A stretch of DNA of 59,000 nucleotides. Source: Adiantum capillus-veneris (lineage: Eukaryota > Streptophyta > Polypodiopsida > Polypodiales > Pteridaceae). Where the stretch lies: NCBI GenBank assembly GCA_014529385.2, contig CM043952.1, positions 62,080,119 to 62,139,118 of the forward strand. Direction: 5' to 3'. The notes under the pieces were generated by a model. That model worked only from the letters and a program-made list of their open reading frames with translations. It was not told the origin of the DNA and did not search any database. This document shows positions 1-11,403 of the stretch, in pieces. The number at the start of each line of letters is the position of its first letter. The first letter of the stretch is position 1. A program made the translations under genes and the position numbers.

Positions 1-165
1 AGTGGCTGCTTTCCCGTGGACGTAGCCCACATTGGGTGAACCACGTATATCGTGTGTACTCTCTCTCTCTCTTTCTCTACTCTATAATCTCGTGTATATA
101 AATCTGTCTCTCTCCATTAAGTAATCTACTCAATTATCTATTTAGCTACGTCTTATTTCCTAACA
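1..165 (+). repeat. 3' part of the copia 5' LTR (R-U5)
   Basis: It begins in the middle of an LTR: TTTCCCGTGGACGTAG followed by CCACGTATATCGTG is a signature of plant copia LTRs just downstream of the TATA box. It has a CT-rich stretch at 60-80 and ends TAACA at 161-165. The untranslated leader follows at 166-502 and holds several CAGGACAG-like short repeats at about 230-300. The exact LTR end is an inference. Confidence 0.6.
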
Positions 166-502
166 AGTTAAACAGTTGGGATTGCATCTTTGCTTTACTG
201 CCGTTGAGGCATTGTCGCAGTTTATGCTTACAGGACAGTGACAGGACAGTCAGAGACAGTACAGGTGCAGGACAGGTTTACCCACAGCTTACAGTGTCAG
301 AGAGACAGTGTTTTTTGAGCTGTTTTTTGGTCTGTTTTTGAGTACACCAGAGCCATTTTACAAAAGAGACTCTGCCAAAATTTATGGAGAATATGAAGCT
401 TTCTTGGTTCATTTGACAGATTGATATTGGTTCAGAGGTTAGTTTACAGGGGAAACTCTGCGAAATTTTTCCCAGGAAAGTAAACCACTGTGAAGTGTAG
501 CT

Positions 503-2599
503 ATGGCCGGATCACAGGACACTGCTCTTTACAATATCAAGACACTGGATGGAACCAATTTCCCATTGTGGAAGAAGCAGATTTGGCACGTGTTGGTACA
601 AAAGAAGCAGATAAAACCTATAAAGCTCAAGGGGATAAAACCAGAAGATATGGACGAAGATGAATGGAGCGAAATGGATGAATTGGCACTTTCTACCATT
701 ATGCTGACTTTGGCAGAAAGCGTTTACTTCAATGTAGCAGACGAGATGTCGGCTTATCAAGCATGGTTAAAGCTGAGTGATCTTTATGAGAAGCAGAGTG
801 CAGCTTCACAGGTATACTGGCTTAAGAAGCTTGTTGACTTGAAGATGAAAGAAGGGACACCTATGTCCAATCATTTGAATGAATTCAACACAATCTATAG
901 TCAGTTGTCAGCTCAAGGTGTCAAGTTTGATGAACCTGTTAGAGCTATGTTCCTGTTGATCACATTGCCGGAAAGTTGGGACACTTTTCGCACAGCTTTG
1001 AGTAATTCTGCACCTCCAGATGGTTTGAACATAGCAGGTGTAGAAGGAATTCTGCTTACTGAAGAAACCAATAGAAAGACAATGGACAAAGGCAAAGGAA
1101 CAGCCTTAGTTGTTAGGGGAAGGACCAAAGAAAAGTACAAAGGTGGAAAGAGGAATCAGTCTCGTAGCAAGTCCCGCAGTGCTAAAGGCAAGAGTGACAT
1201 AGAATGCTACCATTGTGGCAAGAAGGGTCACATGAAAAGAGACTGCAGAGAATGGAAAGCAGAAAAAGGCAAAGAGAAAGCTGAAGACCATGGTGAGAAG
1301 AACAAGTCCTCAGTGAAGATTCAAGAAATAAATGTGACAAACACTGTTGCAGAGGATGACAGTCTAGTGTCAGGAGACATCTACTTCTTGAAGAATACAA
1401 TGGACTCAGCTCTTCTTACAGCATCTGATGGAAATGCACTGAGTGACTGGATTATAGACTCAGGGGCATCACTTCATGTGTCTCCAAACAAGGAGTGGTT
1501 TACCTCTTATGTGACCACTAAAGATCATGTTCAGCTAGGCAATGGGCAGACATGTGAGATCTTAGGTGTTGGAGATGTTCAATTGAAGTTTCAGAATGGC
1601 TCTTCTTTCACGCTGAAGAATGTGAGACATGTTCCCGCAATTACAAAGAGCTTGATCAGCACAGGTTTACTTGATGATGCTGGCTACGTCACCACTTTTG
1701 GACAGAACATGTGGAAGATATCCAAGGGTTCTATGACAGTAGCACATGGAGTAAATTCTGGAGGACTTTACATGATTTACGTATCAAATGTCTCTAAAAA
1801 TGTAATCAATGTAACCGAGCAGCCGAATGTTTCTTTGTGGCATAGCCGGTTAGGACATATGTCCAAGAAGGGAATGGAAATCTTGTCTCATTCTGGTTAT
1901 TTTCCTGGCTTTTCATTTAATGATTTTGAATTCTGTGAACATTGTCTGTATGGTAAGCAAACACAGCAGCCACATAAGCATAGAAGCAGTAGAAGAGATA
2001 CACAGTTGGCACTTGTTCATAGTGATTTGTGTGGACCTATGCCTAACCTATCTCTAGGGGGAGCTTCTTACTTTATGACATTTATAGATGATTACTCGAG
2101 GAAAGTATGGGTTTACTTTCTCAAGCACAAGGATGAAGCGTTTAGTGTTTTCAAAACGTTTGTGACACTTGTGGAGAATCAGAGTGGCAAGAAGCTTAAA
2201 TGCTTACGCACTGACAATGGTGGAGAGTATGTTTCAAAGGCCTTTCAGGACTTTTGTGAGTCAAAAGGTATAAAACGTGAACTTACTGCTCCTTACAATC
2301 CTCCTCAAAATGGTGTTGCTGAGAGGATGAATAGGACCATACAAGAGAAGGTCAGAAGTATGTTGTCTAATGCACAGCTGCCAAATGGGTTTTGGGTTGA
2401 AGCTGTATCAACAACTGTTCATCTTGTAAATAGATCTCCTAGCAAGGTTTTGCAGAAGGATTCAGTGCCAGAGATGGTATGGTCAGGCAATATGCCCTCA
2501 TACAAGCATCTCAGAGTCTTTGGCTGTAAGGCATATACTCACGTTCCAAAGGAATTTAGGAACAAACTTGGCCAAAGAGTAGAAAGTGCATCTTTCTAG
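503..2599 (+). pseudogene. copia gag-protease-integrase (frameshifted at its 3' end)
   Basis: This 698-codon frame starts at the first ATG after the leader. Residues about 60-180 are a UBN2-type gag. A CCHC zinc knuckle (CYHCGKKGHMKRDC) sits at 235-248. The aspartic protease active site is D319-S-G in WIIDSGAS. A GAG_pre-integrase segment (LWHSRLGHMS) follows, then the integrase core with HSDLCGP, RTDNGGEY and NGVAERMN carrying the D, D and E residues. The frame ends abruptly at 2599 because one base is missing in an A run near 2582-2585, and the protein continues in another frame. The product would package RNA, mature the polyprotein and insert the cDNA. This copy cannot make the full polyprotein. 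Confidence 0.92.
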
Positions 2600-2994
2600 G
2601 CTATGGTAATTCTGGTGAGATGGGGTACAAACTTTGGGATCCCGAATCCAGAAAGGTTGTCCGCAGCAATGATGTTCACTTTAATGAATCCAAATATCAT
2701 TCTAAACCAGAGAGGGTTGAGGAGATTAGAAGAGTTTTCTTCCAAGAAGATGGACCTGCACGTGCAAGACAAAATGTCAGGGCTCAAGAGGAGCAAGGAC
2801 AAGATAGATTGGAACCACAGGTTGTGGCTGAGCCTGAGCCACCTATTGTGCGTAGATCTGGACGTGTCACGCGACCTCCTGATAGGTTTGTTCCATCTAT
2901 GAACTATGTCATGTTGACTGATTGCAATGAGCCTTCATGTTACAAGGAAGCAGTGCAAATGAAGGACTCCGGGAATTGGAAATTGGCCATGTAG
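2600..2994 (+). pseudogene. copia integrase C-terminus and linker to RT
   Basis: The integrase frame resumes here after the shift: GYKLWDPESRKVV and SNDVHFNE are the typical copia motifs between integrase and RT. A proline- and acid-rich linker (PPIVRRSGRVTRPPDRF) follows, which is also typical of plant copia. A TAG at 2992-2994 interrupts the frame directly before the RT domain. The RT frame at 3001 is the same frame, so this is one nonsense change rather than a second gene. Confidence 0.85.
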
Positions 2995-3000
2995 TCAGAG

Positions 3001-4482
3001 ATGACATCTCTGCATAAAAACAAGACATGGAAGCTAGTTAAATTACCACAGGGCAAAAAGGCTCTACCTTGTAAATGGGTTTACAGGTATAAGATCACCG
3101 CTCATGATAGTCAGCCAAAGTACAAAGCAAGACTTGTTGCCATGGGCTTTAAGCAAGAACAAGGCATTGACTTTGATGAAGTCTTCTCTCCGGTGGTCAA
3201 AATGACTACATTGAGATGCTTTCTTGCATTGGTTGCCATATTAGATTTGGTGTTGCACCAAATGGATGTCAAGACAACGTTCTTGCATGGTGATTTAGAT
3301 GTGGAAATTTACATGCAGCAGCCAGAAGGGTTTGTTGAGAAAGGCAAGGAAGATTGGGTATGCCAGTTGTTAAAGAGTCTTTATGGCTTAAAACAATCAC
3401 CGAGGGCATGGTACCATAAATTCCACAAGTTTATGCTTTCTCAAGGCTACAAACGTAGTGAGTTCAATCACTGTCTATATACAAAGAAGGCTAAGGATGG
3501 TAGTTGGCTGATCCTTATTTTGTATGTGGATGACATGTTGATTGCTAGCAAGCACTTGGAAGAAATTTCAGCTTTGAATTCAAAGATGGCAAAATCGTTT
3601 GACATGAAAGACATGGGTGAGGCAAGTCATATACTTGGTATGCGCATTGAGAGAGACAGATCAAAGAAGTTGATTTGGTTATCTCAAATAGAGTATATTG
3701 ACAAGGTTTTGCAACGTTTCAATATGGAGAAGGGAAAGGCACTGAGTGTTCCATTGCCACCATATGTGAAACTTAGCAAACAGGATTGTCCTGTGTCTGA
3801 GGAAGAACAGGCTGAAATGGATAAGATTCCATATGCGTCTGCAGTGGGTAGTTTGATGTATGCAATGATTGCTACTCGCCCAGACATTGCATTTGCAGTG
3901 GGAGTAGTAAGTCGATACATGTCAAACCCAGGCAAGAAACATTGGGAGGCAGTGAAAGGAATATTGAGATACCTTAAAGCTACAAAGAGTATGCGTATAT
4001 GCTATGGGAGTCAGGAGCTAAGTGTAAAGGGTTTTACAGACTCAGATTATGCAGGTGACTTAGACAACCGAAGGTCTACGTCAGGGTACGTCTTTACATT
4101 GGCTGGTGGAGCAGTATCATGGCGTTCTAGATTACAAGATTGTGTTACTCAGTCTACTACAGAGGCTGAATATGTTGCAGCATCAGAGGCATGCAAAGAA
4201 TCAATTTGGCTTAATCGACTAGTAACAGATTTGGGAATCAAAGAAGAGATGCATGTGTTATATTGTGATAGTCAAAGTGCTATACAATTGGCTCGCAATC
4301 CAGTTTATCACTCAAAGACAAAGCATGTGAATGTGAAGTATCATTTCATCATGGAAATGCTCGAGGATAAGCAACTTCAGCTTGTCAAAGTTCACACCAC
4401 AGAAAATCCTGCTGATCTACTTACAAAAGGACTTCCCTCAAAGAGCTTTGCGCATTTTCGCAAGCAATTAGGTGTAGTGTAG
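3001..4482 (+). pseudogene. copia reverse transcriptase-RNase H
   Basis: This 493-codon open frame holds RVT_2-type reverse transcriptase (KWVYRYK, KARLVAMGF, QMDVKTTFLHGDL, and YVDD at residues 175-178). RNase H follows (FTDSDYAGD near 346, STTEAEY near 384, KHVNVKYHF near 445). All visible catalytic residues are present. It is in frame with the segment ending at the TAG at 2992-2994, so the first ATG at 3001 is only the start of the open part and not a true start. The stop at 4480-4482 lies about 75 bases before the 3' LTR, as expected. Confidence 0.92.
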
Positions 4483-4558
4483 TACATCTCTTGTATATTA
4501 GCTTGTATAGTAGCTTCTCTCACACTTAAAGTACCACATTGGACTTTAAGTGGGAAGT

Positions 4559-4752
4559 TGTTGGGGTATAAAGCCCAATGTGGTCGCCCAGGTAAGTGGG
4601 CGGGCCGCCAAGTATGTACACATATTCTTTTGTAAAAACCTAATAAGAACTCACTATGCTCTACACATTACAGTAGAGCGAGTTCACCATATCGTCGTGC
4701 TCTTCTTCTCGCACTCTCTCTCGCGTCGCACTTCTGCTCGTACTCCTTCAAT
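4559..4752 (+). repeat. copia 3' LTR, truncated
   Basis: It starts TGTTGGGGTATAAAG after a purine tract. The flanking bases ACCACATTGG (4532-4541) and CCAATGTGGT (4574-4583) are inverted copies, so the polypurine tract and LTR start can form a hairpin. This arrangement is common in plant copia LTRs. The LTR breaks off near 4752, where an unrelated ORF remnant begins. Confidence 0.65.
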
Positions 4753-5353
4753 ATTGGGTCTAAAGAACTATGTTAAATTTTGGCAAAATCTAGGGAATGG
4801 TTCATTTGTGCCAAGATATTATCATCTTGTGATAGAGTATTGGAATAATGTGATTGAAGAGCTTCACAAGCCAAACTTGACCCAAAATATATACTTTGAG
4901 AATTTTTTGCCACAATCTCAAGAATTTCATCAAGCTGATGATGTTGTCACAATTCAACAATAAGAGACAGAAAGATTCATTGGACTTGAGGAATATAATG
5001 CTCATTATTGCGGGCCTCAGGGAGAAAAACCAAGGCAGGAGTTCAATCCTATTCTAGATGTAAATAAAGGTGACTTCCTATTGCTATGACCAAGTGACCC
5101 AGAGATATATCCCATTTGGATTGCTACAGCTTTGTCTAACATTGATAAGGATACCTCATCACCAAATTATCAAAAGCTATATATTCAATATTGGGCACCG
5201 TGTGTAAGAAAGAGTGGGTTGACAGATACACAAGCATATGCCAATTGTTGGAACATACCAAAAAGACATGCAATGAAAGCAAAAACTTGTTTGGGCCTAC
5301 TTGAGGTGCAAGAACAAGGGAATGAATTGGATGGTGACTCCACTCGGGAGTAG
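4753..5353 (+). pseudogene. orphan ORF remnant, probably transposon-derived
   Basis: One reading frame runs from the LTR break to 5353 with only two interruptions (TAA at 4961-4963, and a stop near 5087). The later half has GDFLLL, PSDPEIYPIWIATALSN and YIQYWAP. It resembles, from memory, the C-terminal part of transposon-encoded proteins repeated in seedless-plant genomes, where a short BAH-like region follows the catalytic domain. I cannot name the family. The N-terminal part is missing, apparently lost at the junction with the copia 3' LTR. Confidence 0.45.
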
Positions 5354-5520
5354 CACATTATAGATTCCAATGTATCTCCATGAAAAGTTTCATTTCTCCA
5401 TAATGGTAAGTATAGTGATCTTGCAAGTTGTATTTCTCTTGGGTCGAAAATATGGGTCGAAAATATGATAATGAGTCAAACTTTCATCCATTTGTGGTCA
5501 TCATTGTCATAAGTGTAGAA

Positions 5521-5690
5521 TGGTGTTTATCAACACCATAATGGTGTTCATTGATACCACATTGACATTCATCAACTCCATCATGGTGTTTATTGACACC
5601 ACAATGGTGTTCATTGGACACCACAATGACATTCATCAACTCCATCATGGTGTTTATTGACACCACCAATCAACTTCATTATGAATTGTA
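5521..5690. repeat. 63-64 bp minisatellite, about 2.4 copies
   Basis: Units start at 5521, 5584 and 5648 (TGGTGTTTATTGACACCA or a close variant). Each unit contains the short inverted pair TGGTGTT and AACACCA or GACACCA. Another partial unit lies beyond the adjacent MITE near 5972. It has no coding content. Confidence 0.8.
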
Positions 5691-5698
5691 TGCTTGAA

Positions 5699-5948
5699 CC
5701 TCGGGGGGTTCACCGTTTAGTACCCCCCTATATAACGTGCGTTCGCGTAATATTAAAAAACCCCTCTTTTAACATGTATGAATGAATAAAATGACCCCTT
5801 ATTTTAGGATTTTTTTTCAAAATTGAATATAAAAACCCCTTATTTTAATGTATCTCTATTAAATTGCCTAAATTTTTTAGTTTTTAAAACCCCTCCTTTT
5901 GAACTCACGTTATACATTAATGTGATTACATAGCCTCACCCCCCGAGG
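5699..5948. mobile_element. 250-bp MITE with CCTCGGGGGGT termini
   Basis: The left end CCTCGGGGGGT and the right end ACCCCCCGAGG (with one intervening C) are inverted copies. The 6-mer CTTGAA flanks both sides directly (5693-5698 and 5949-5954), as a target-site duplication would. The interior is AT-rich with AAACCCCT words and no ORF. The size and structure fit a non-autonomous DNA transposon. The superfamily is not determined. Confidence 0.6.
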
Positions 5949-5954
5949 CTTGAA

Positions 5955-6300
5955 CACTATTTTGAGGATATTCAATGGTGTTTATCAACACACAAATCTT
6001 AATGGTTATCGCTCATGTTCACATGAATTTTGTTATCTATTACTATAACATGCAGTCTTCATACTCAACCAAACAATGTCATCACATGTTCCACTATCTC
6101 GCTTGCAAGTAGAATTCCCAAATTATGTGAAACTAGTCCATTTAAAAATTCCCATAATGAGAGACTTTTCCCACATTACCTAATATGGACTTAGTATTCT
6201 TACGAGAAAGATGTACATCTGCTCACATAATCACTCATATTAGCATAGCATAGCTTAGTAATTAGCATGGTAGAGGAGATGAGCATGCATTGAAGCTTGG
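5955..6300. other. no gene seen
   Basis: AT-rich non-coding sequence. Apart from a partial minisatellite unit near 5972, I see nothing recognisable. Confidence 0.5.
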
Positions 6301-6937
6301 CTCTTGGTTGGATTTGCATCACAAAGCCAATGTTGGTGTAGGCCTCCCTTCTCACAAGCTTGGAGTAGGTGATAAGCTTTCTATTAAAGCTTGAGAAGGA
6401 GAGAGAGAGAGAGAGTCTTCTTGCTTCACACATCAGTTAGTGTGAGTGTGTATGCAATAATGGCTTTGAAATTCAGCCCACTCTCTCTCTTGGTCGACCC
6501 CTCTTGCCATTTGCTCATGCTACCACACCATTGGACCTCTCCAGGCTTAGCCAATAGGACTTAAGGAGCATAAGTGATAGCCTTCTAACATGTGTCCCCC
6601 TTTCCCCTTTTGTGAGAGCTTTAGCTAATTAATTAATGCAACTAAACTCTCATTGGACCCCTTTGTCTCCTGGCCAATAGGAATCAGTCAAGCCATTGGG
6701 CTGTTGAATTCTCATTGGACCCCTTGGGAGACAGTCCAATAGTCCTCTAGAGAGCTTAATTCTTATTGGTTCTTTTATTTAAGTGTTTTTAAATTAATTA
6801 AACTAGATTTACTCTAGCCTAATTCTCATTGGTCCACCTCCATGGCCATCCAATAGGATTTGAATACACCTTGTGGACATCTGGCCTAGGGAGCTGACAT
6901 ATGTCCCTCATTCCCATTGTGTAAAGGAGGCTTGTGA

Positions 6938-7001
<64 letters not shown>

Positions 7002-7380
7002 CTCCCTCATCCCCTACTTGCAAGGCTCGCCCCCTCCTTTGTAGGGCCCCATCCTTTGTAGGAGTTGTGAAGACTTTTGGTACACACAGAAAGCATCCAA
7101 TATTCCTAAGCTTTTGACCTTTGGACACAACCTTTGAATTTTGGAACCTTAGCATTTTGGAAGTCTTAATGCACTGAACCTTAGGGTCTTTAAAGATCAT
7201 TGTTGCACATTGCTCGTTTGCAGATGCCCCCCCCCTTTGGATCCCTATTTTCCCTCCTTTGGATCCCTATTGTGGCGGTCTGCCAGCTTAACCAATATTC
7301 TAGCTTTTTCTCCCCTAGCACTTTCCCATATTAAATGACCAGTTTAACATGAGAAAATCATTTAGGAGAATTAGATATTA
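6300..7380 (+). repeat. dispersed non-coding repeat, related in inverted orientation to 56890-57600
   Basis: Stretches such as GCCAATAGGA, CATTGGACC, AGCTAATTAA, the (GT)n tract followed by TTCTCCCTCATCCCCTAC, and TGAGAAAATCAT recur in reverse complement and in reversed order in 56890-57600. The copies are too diverged to align fully by eye. A (GT)n microsatellite occupies 6939-6999. No ORF of interest. It could be a non-autonomous LTR element or a long terminal-repeat fragment. Confidence 0.45.
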
Positions 7381-8230
7381 GTTATTATGATATTATCAAA
7401 CATGGATGTAGAAGTAAGTATTTATCTCATAGGCCACATTGGCCTTTTGTAGACACTCGTTCTTTTTTTGACCCCTTCAACTCTAAAGGATTTTGAATTG
7501 AAAAGTTGATCAATGTTCAAATGGTATCTTATTGAATATGGGTGAACCAATCCTAATACACCCAATTTGATCTTGTATTTAGCTACTACTAGGTGTTGGT
7601 GTTGGTGTTGCTATGGTAATGTCTCCTGATCCTAATGGCTCTCTCTACTTGGTTGATAAATTGCCTCCACATTGGTGATGCCTTGCATCCAAGGATATAA
7701 CACATTATCTATATACTTCTTTAAGGCTGGTGGAGAGAGGGACAAGTGCGCCCACTCCTACCCTCCTTTCTTTCAAGCAATTGTGCCCGCTATCTCCCTC
7801 TCTCTCCCCACGAAGATTCTGGTGGGTTCTTAGGGAATTTCGGATTGGTAGTTGAAGCTCGGCGGTATCAAGGAAAGCGATTAGATTAGAGCATAAATAT
7901 CCAGGTCATGTCTCTACTGTAACTATAGTTGTTAGTAACTATGTCATGTCTATACTGTAACCACACTTGTAAGTAGAATATTGTAAAGTCATGGAAGTTG
8001 TGTTAATATTGTGCAATCCCATCAGGTTTGAATTTTTGTGGGCACCCTTGCCCTTCAAATTTCCTGTAGTGTATATCTTTTTGGCATCTTACTATTCTTT
8101 TTAACGGAGTAACTCACATTTTCACCTTTCAAGAAGGCATTAAATTGGGAAAACTACTCAAAAGAGACTAAGATGTATTCCAAAATTACACCTTGACTCA
8201 CATGATTAGGTTTGATCCGCCTTGCTCTCT

Positions 8231-8282
<52 letters not shown>

Positions 8283-9900
8283 ATAAAGAGAGAGGTAGAG
8301 GGGGGGATGGATAATGAAAAGAGAACATATATTCTATATTCAAATTATATGCAATGTTAAGTAATAAGTAGGATGCGTCTATGGACGCAAGGGAGGATCT
8401 CCCTTAGCTTCCATTTCTCAAACGGTCACCGAAGCTGCCCCACACTCTCAATTGCATCCCAAATGATGAATCTCCCAAGTGTCTCTATCTACTCCTGCTG
8501 CCCTATGCTCTGCACACCACTTTCTATCTCTACATAGTCCAATGCACCACTACACCATCTCAAGTCCTGTATTCCACTTCGCTCACCTCCACCACCTTGA
8601 AGCCCTACTAGTGTCTCTTGCAGCACGAGTACAGTACGCATGACTCTCATAGAAATCGTACTAGCACCACCATTGGCACGAGGACTCTCAACAATAATGA
8701 GACCTAGGGCATAATCTTATGTTGCATTGATTGATGTATTTGCTATATGTCTGAATTTGGGTCACACATCATGCCTTTCATATAGGAATTGCAACTGTTA
8801 TCTCTTAACCATGCAATTTTTAGCAATCTAAATGTGATTATTTGTTTGTAGTCTTAGAGCGAGCCGTTCCTTAGAAGGCTCATGAATTTTTGTGTATACT
8901 TAAGTTTTAGAGATTTGAACTCAGGGTATACATGTATTTGTGTATCAATATGAGCATGCCTGCATATGTTTATTCTTGATCTCAAGACAATTATGTCTAT
9001 GAGTTCGACATGATTGTCATTTTTTTCAATACAACAGTAGGTAGAATGTGAAAAATGATATCTGATTATAAAATGCCCATCAATGAGACAAACCGTGGCC
9101 AACGTCGAGGTTTAATAAGAGAAAGGCTCACATTCATCCATTGAAAAAGATGTATGCTTATCAAAAACCACTCTTGGAATACCCAAAAAAATCTCTAATG
9201 CAACTTCTAATGAGATTCAATCACGCGGGATTCACTAAGGGTTACCATATGGTATTACGTGAGTGTACGATAGGGGGGTTTTCTAAGGCCAAATGGATAG
9301 ATTTTACATAGGAGGGTCCCGTATGTAGGGGTTAGAAAGGCAATTTTGTTGCACGCACGTGGTGTCCCCCTATTACTACTAGTAAATCCAAGTGGATTCG
9401 ATTGATACTTTTTATAGTCATGATAGCTCGCAGACATGAGCACAACCATTGAAATAAGTCCCATGAAAACTTGGATCTCAATGCAGTGGGACAAGGTGAA
9501 TGAGAAGAGCAGGTGAATAAGTAAATAAGGGCAGCTTTCCATCCTTGAACACTTGGTGCAAATGAAAGAAAACAGCATACTAGGTTCTGTCTATAGTTCC
9601 TATGGTTGGATATTTGCGCTAATAATTGTGTGCGCGGTCTCTGGCTTGCGTAATGCATTCATAACACAGCACCATTCATGGAACTAGCGTGTATGCAATC
9701 AGGTTAATAATTAAAATCAGTAACAATATCTATCTTCACAAATCAACGGATGCTTTAAAATCAAAGAAAGGGCTCTCTCTAAATATCGGACTCTCAAGGA
9801 TGTGGCACCCTTTAGAGTCGTCTAAGTGGCGATCATGTTGGCTTGCAGGTCCGGTTAGCAAGGTCACATTTCGATCCTTAGTTTTTTCGCAAGACTCTTA
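7380..9900. other. non-coding stretch with a (CT)n microsatellite
   Basis: The (CT)n tract lies at 8233-8280. Small open frames exist (for example minus strand 9255-9658), but none shows a recognisable domain or codon bias, and I do not call genes. The rest is AT-rich, unique-looking sequence. Confidence 0.5.
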
Positions 9901-9949
9901 GTTTGCACAAAGGGCGAAATGCTCAATCACCAACAATGTTTAATCACTA

Positions 9950-10035
9950 CAGGCTCATTCACAGGGATTGAACACGGGTGTCCACTAAGAGAGGCCATAG
10001 CTTTACCACTAGCATAACAACGTTGCTCAATCTTC
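9950..10035 (-). repeat. tRNA-like / SINE-like head (A and B box)
   Basis: On the minus strand, GCTAGTGGTAAAGC resembles an RNA polymerase III A box and TGTTCAATCCC, about 40 bases further, resembles a B box. The spacing fits a tRNA-derived promoter, but no complete cloverleaf is evident. A SINE head is therefore more likely than a working tRNA gene. Weak call. Confidence 0.3.
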
Positions 10036-10078
10036 AACTCATGTTCAAACGGCTATTATGTTTAAACCCGGGATCGGA

Positions 10079-10080
<2 letters not shown>

Positions 10081-10126
<46 letters not shown>
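10081..10126. repeat. homopolymer of 46 G
   Basis: An uninterrupted G run, flanked on the left by GTTTAAACCCGGGATCGGAGA and on the right by TTTAAACCC. On the minus strand it would read as poly-proline, which is a shadow. It could form a G-quadruplex, or could be an assembly or sequencing artefact. Confidence 0.95.
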
Positions 10127-10128
<2 letters not shown>

Positions 10129-10631
10129 TAAACCCTTTTTAAAAATAACCAGTTGCCGGTGCACGAGACTCCCTGTCACATCGGCAGAGAGTCCGATATC
10201 TAGGATAAAGGGGCAATGTAAGGCCATCTAAACTTCACAACCAATTTTCGGAGCCATGGTGCACAGAATCAAGCGTGCAGAGGTGCAAATTGAAGCTGAG
10301 TTTTCACCCTACCTCCCCTAGAAATCGCCTTGCAAGCAAAGTTTCGATTACGACACACAATGACGAGGAAAAAATTACATGTAGCAAAAGTTGTCATGAA
10401 AAGGAAGCCACACCAAGGGGGTCTAGTGAGACAATGCGGCCAACAAGGTCGAACGCAGATCTGACGGCCACAATTTCGCGCAGCGTTAATTAGCTTACCG
10501 CCTCCCTAACGGGTTACTTGTGTCCCAACATTGGACCTTTAAGGTTATAAAGTAAGGGGGCCAGGGGTTCCTCCACAGGGCCCCGGTTTTTTAATGGCCC
10601 TTTACCCTAGGACGGGCCCAAAAAAAGGCAA

Positions 10632-10694
<63 letters not shown>

Positions 10695-11320
10695 TCTGTC
10701 TCGATTTTGAGAAAAATAGTCTAAAAGCAGTAAAAACTAGCTCGGTTTTTTAAAACTTCTTTTTGAAAAAAATCATACATAGGAATTATGTATGGTTGTG
10801 AAAATAATATTCCCGTGAAGGTCGGGAGCTGTCGGGGGGCTCAATATCTCAGCTGTCCATACCCACTCCATTCCTTGCCGTAATAATCATGAGCACTGAC
10901 GTTTCATTTAAAATAAAAATCATAAATAGGAATTACGTATGGTTGAAAAAATAATATTCCGATAAATATTAATTTTTGTAGGGGCAGAGCAACTGTCTCT
11001 ATGGGATCTAATGTGGTGTAGCTAAATTGTGTCTACCCGTAGTATCGCCCAATCTGTGCTGCCGGCATCCATTTGTACATGAAGATGAGCATTTAAAATT
11101 CTAAAATATGTGTGCAAGAGTGCACATGCACAATATTGGCATAGAAGCAGAGAGCACTTAATTCATGTGGGAAAGGTACCAGCACATCTTGCATGAAAAC
11201 TGCAAGCTCATTAATTATATGGGGAAGGAAGCTCACACTGGTCAGCCAAATTTTCAAGACTGCATGTCATGCGTAAAGGGCGCACTCACCAACAAACCCC
11301 CATCACATTAGCATGAAGAG
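10127..11320. other. no gene seen; (GA)n microsatellite
   Basis: (GA)n at 10635-10689. The sequence ATAGGAATTACGTATGGTTG occurs twice with small changes (10780-10800 and 10925-10945), which suggests a local duplication. No convincing ORF. Confidence 0.5.
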
Positions 11321-11330
11321 GAGGATGCAA

Positions 11331-11340
11331 TATATATAAA
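11331..11340 (+). promoter_or_regulatory. TATA box of the eight-cysteine protein gene
   Basis: TATATATAAA lies 64 bases upstream of the ATG at 11404. That spacing leaves about 30-40 bases of 5' UTR if transcription starts 25-30 bases downstream. It is the only good TATA element in front of this gene. Confidence 0.6.
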
Positions 11341-11403
11341 TGATGAGCAGGAGGAGGTGAGTACCTGGCGGCCTCATCATCAACAGAGGGCAATCAGATC
11401 AAC

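Larger units (their letters stand above)
1..4752 (+). mobile_element. Ty1/copia LTR retrotransposon, decayed, ends incomplete
   Basis: The domain order is gag (zinc knuckle), protease, integrase, reverse transcriptase, RNase H, which is the Ty1/copia order. The first 165 bases look like the R-U5 part of a plant copia LTR (TTTCCCGTGGACGTAG, then CCACGTATATCGTGTG) and end in CA. The rest of that LTR lies outside the window. A purine-rich tract (AAGTGGGAAG, about 4548-4557) precedes a 3' LTR start TGTTGGGGTATAAAG at 4559. The 3' LTR stops near 4752 without reaching the CCCGTGGACGTAG section, so it is truncated. I could not find the usual initiator-Met primer-binding site after position 165. The lineage looks Tork/Tnt1-like, by memory of the LTR motif. 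Confidence 0.9.

Noticed and set aside
8854-9102. 82-codon minus-strand frame
   Set aside because: No homology or bias, and short enough to occur by chance in AT-rich DNA.
9255-9658. Overlapping minus-strand frames of about 107 codons
   Set aside because: The two frames overlap, show no domain, and are flanked by repeats.
10045-10227. Poly-proline frame on the minus strand
   Set aside because: It is the complement of the G run, with no other support.
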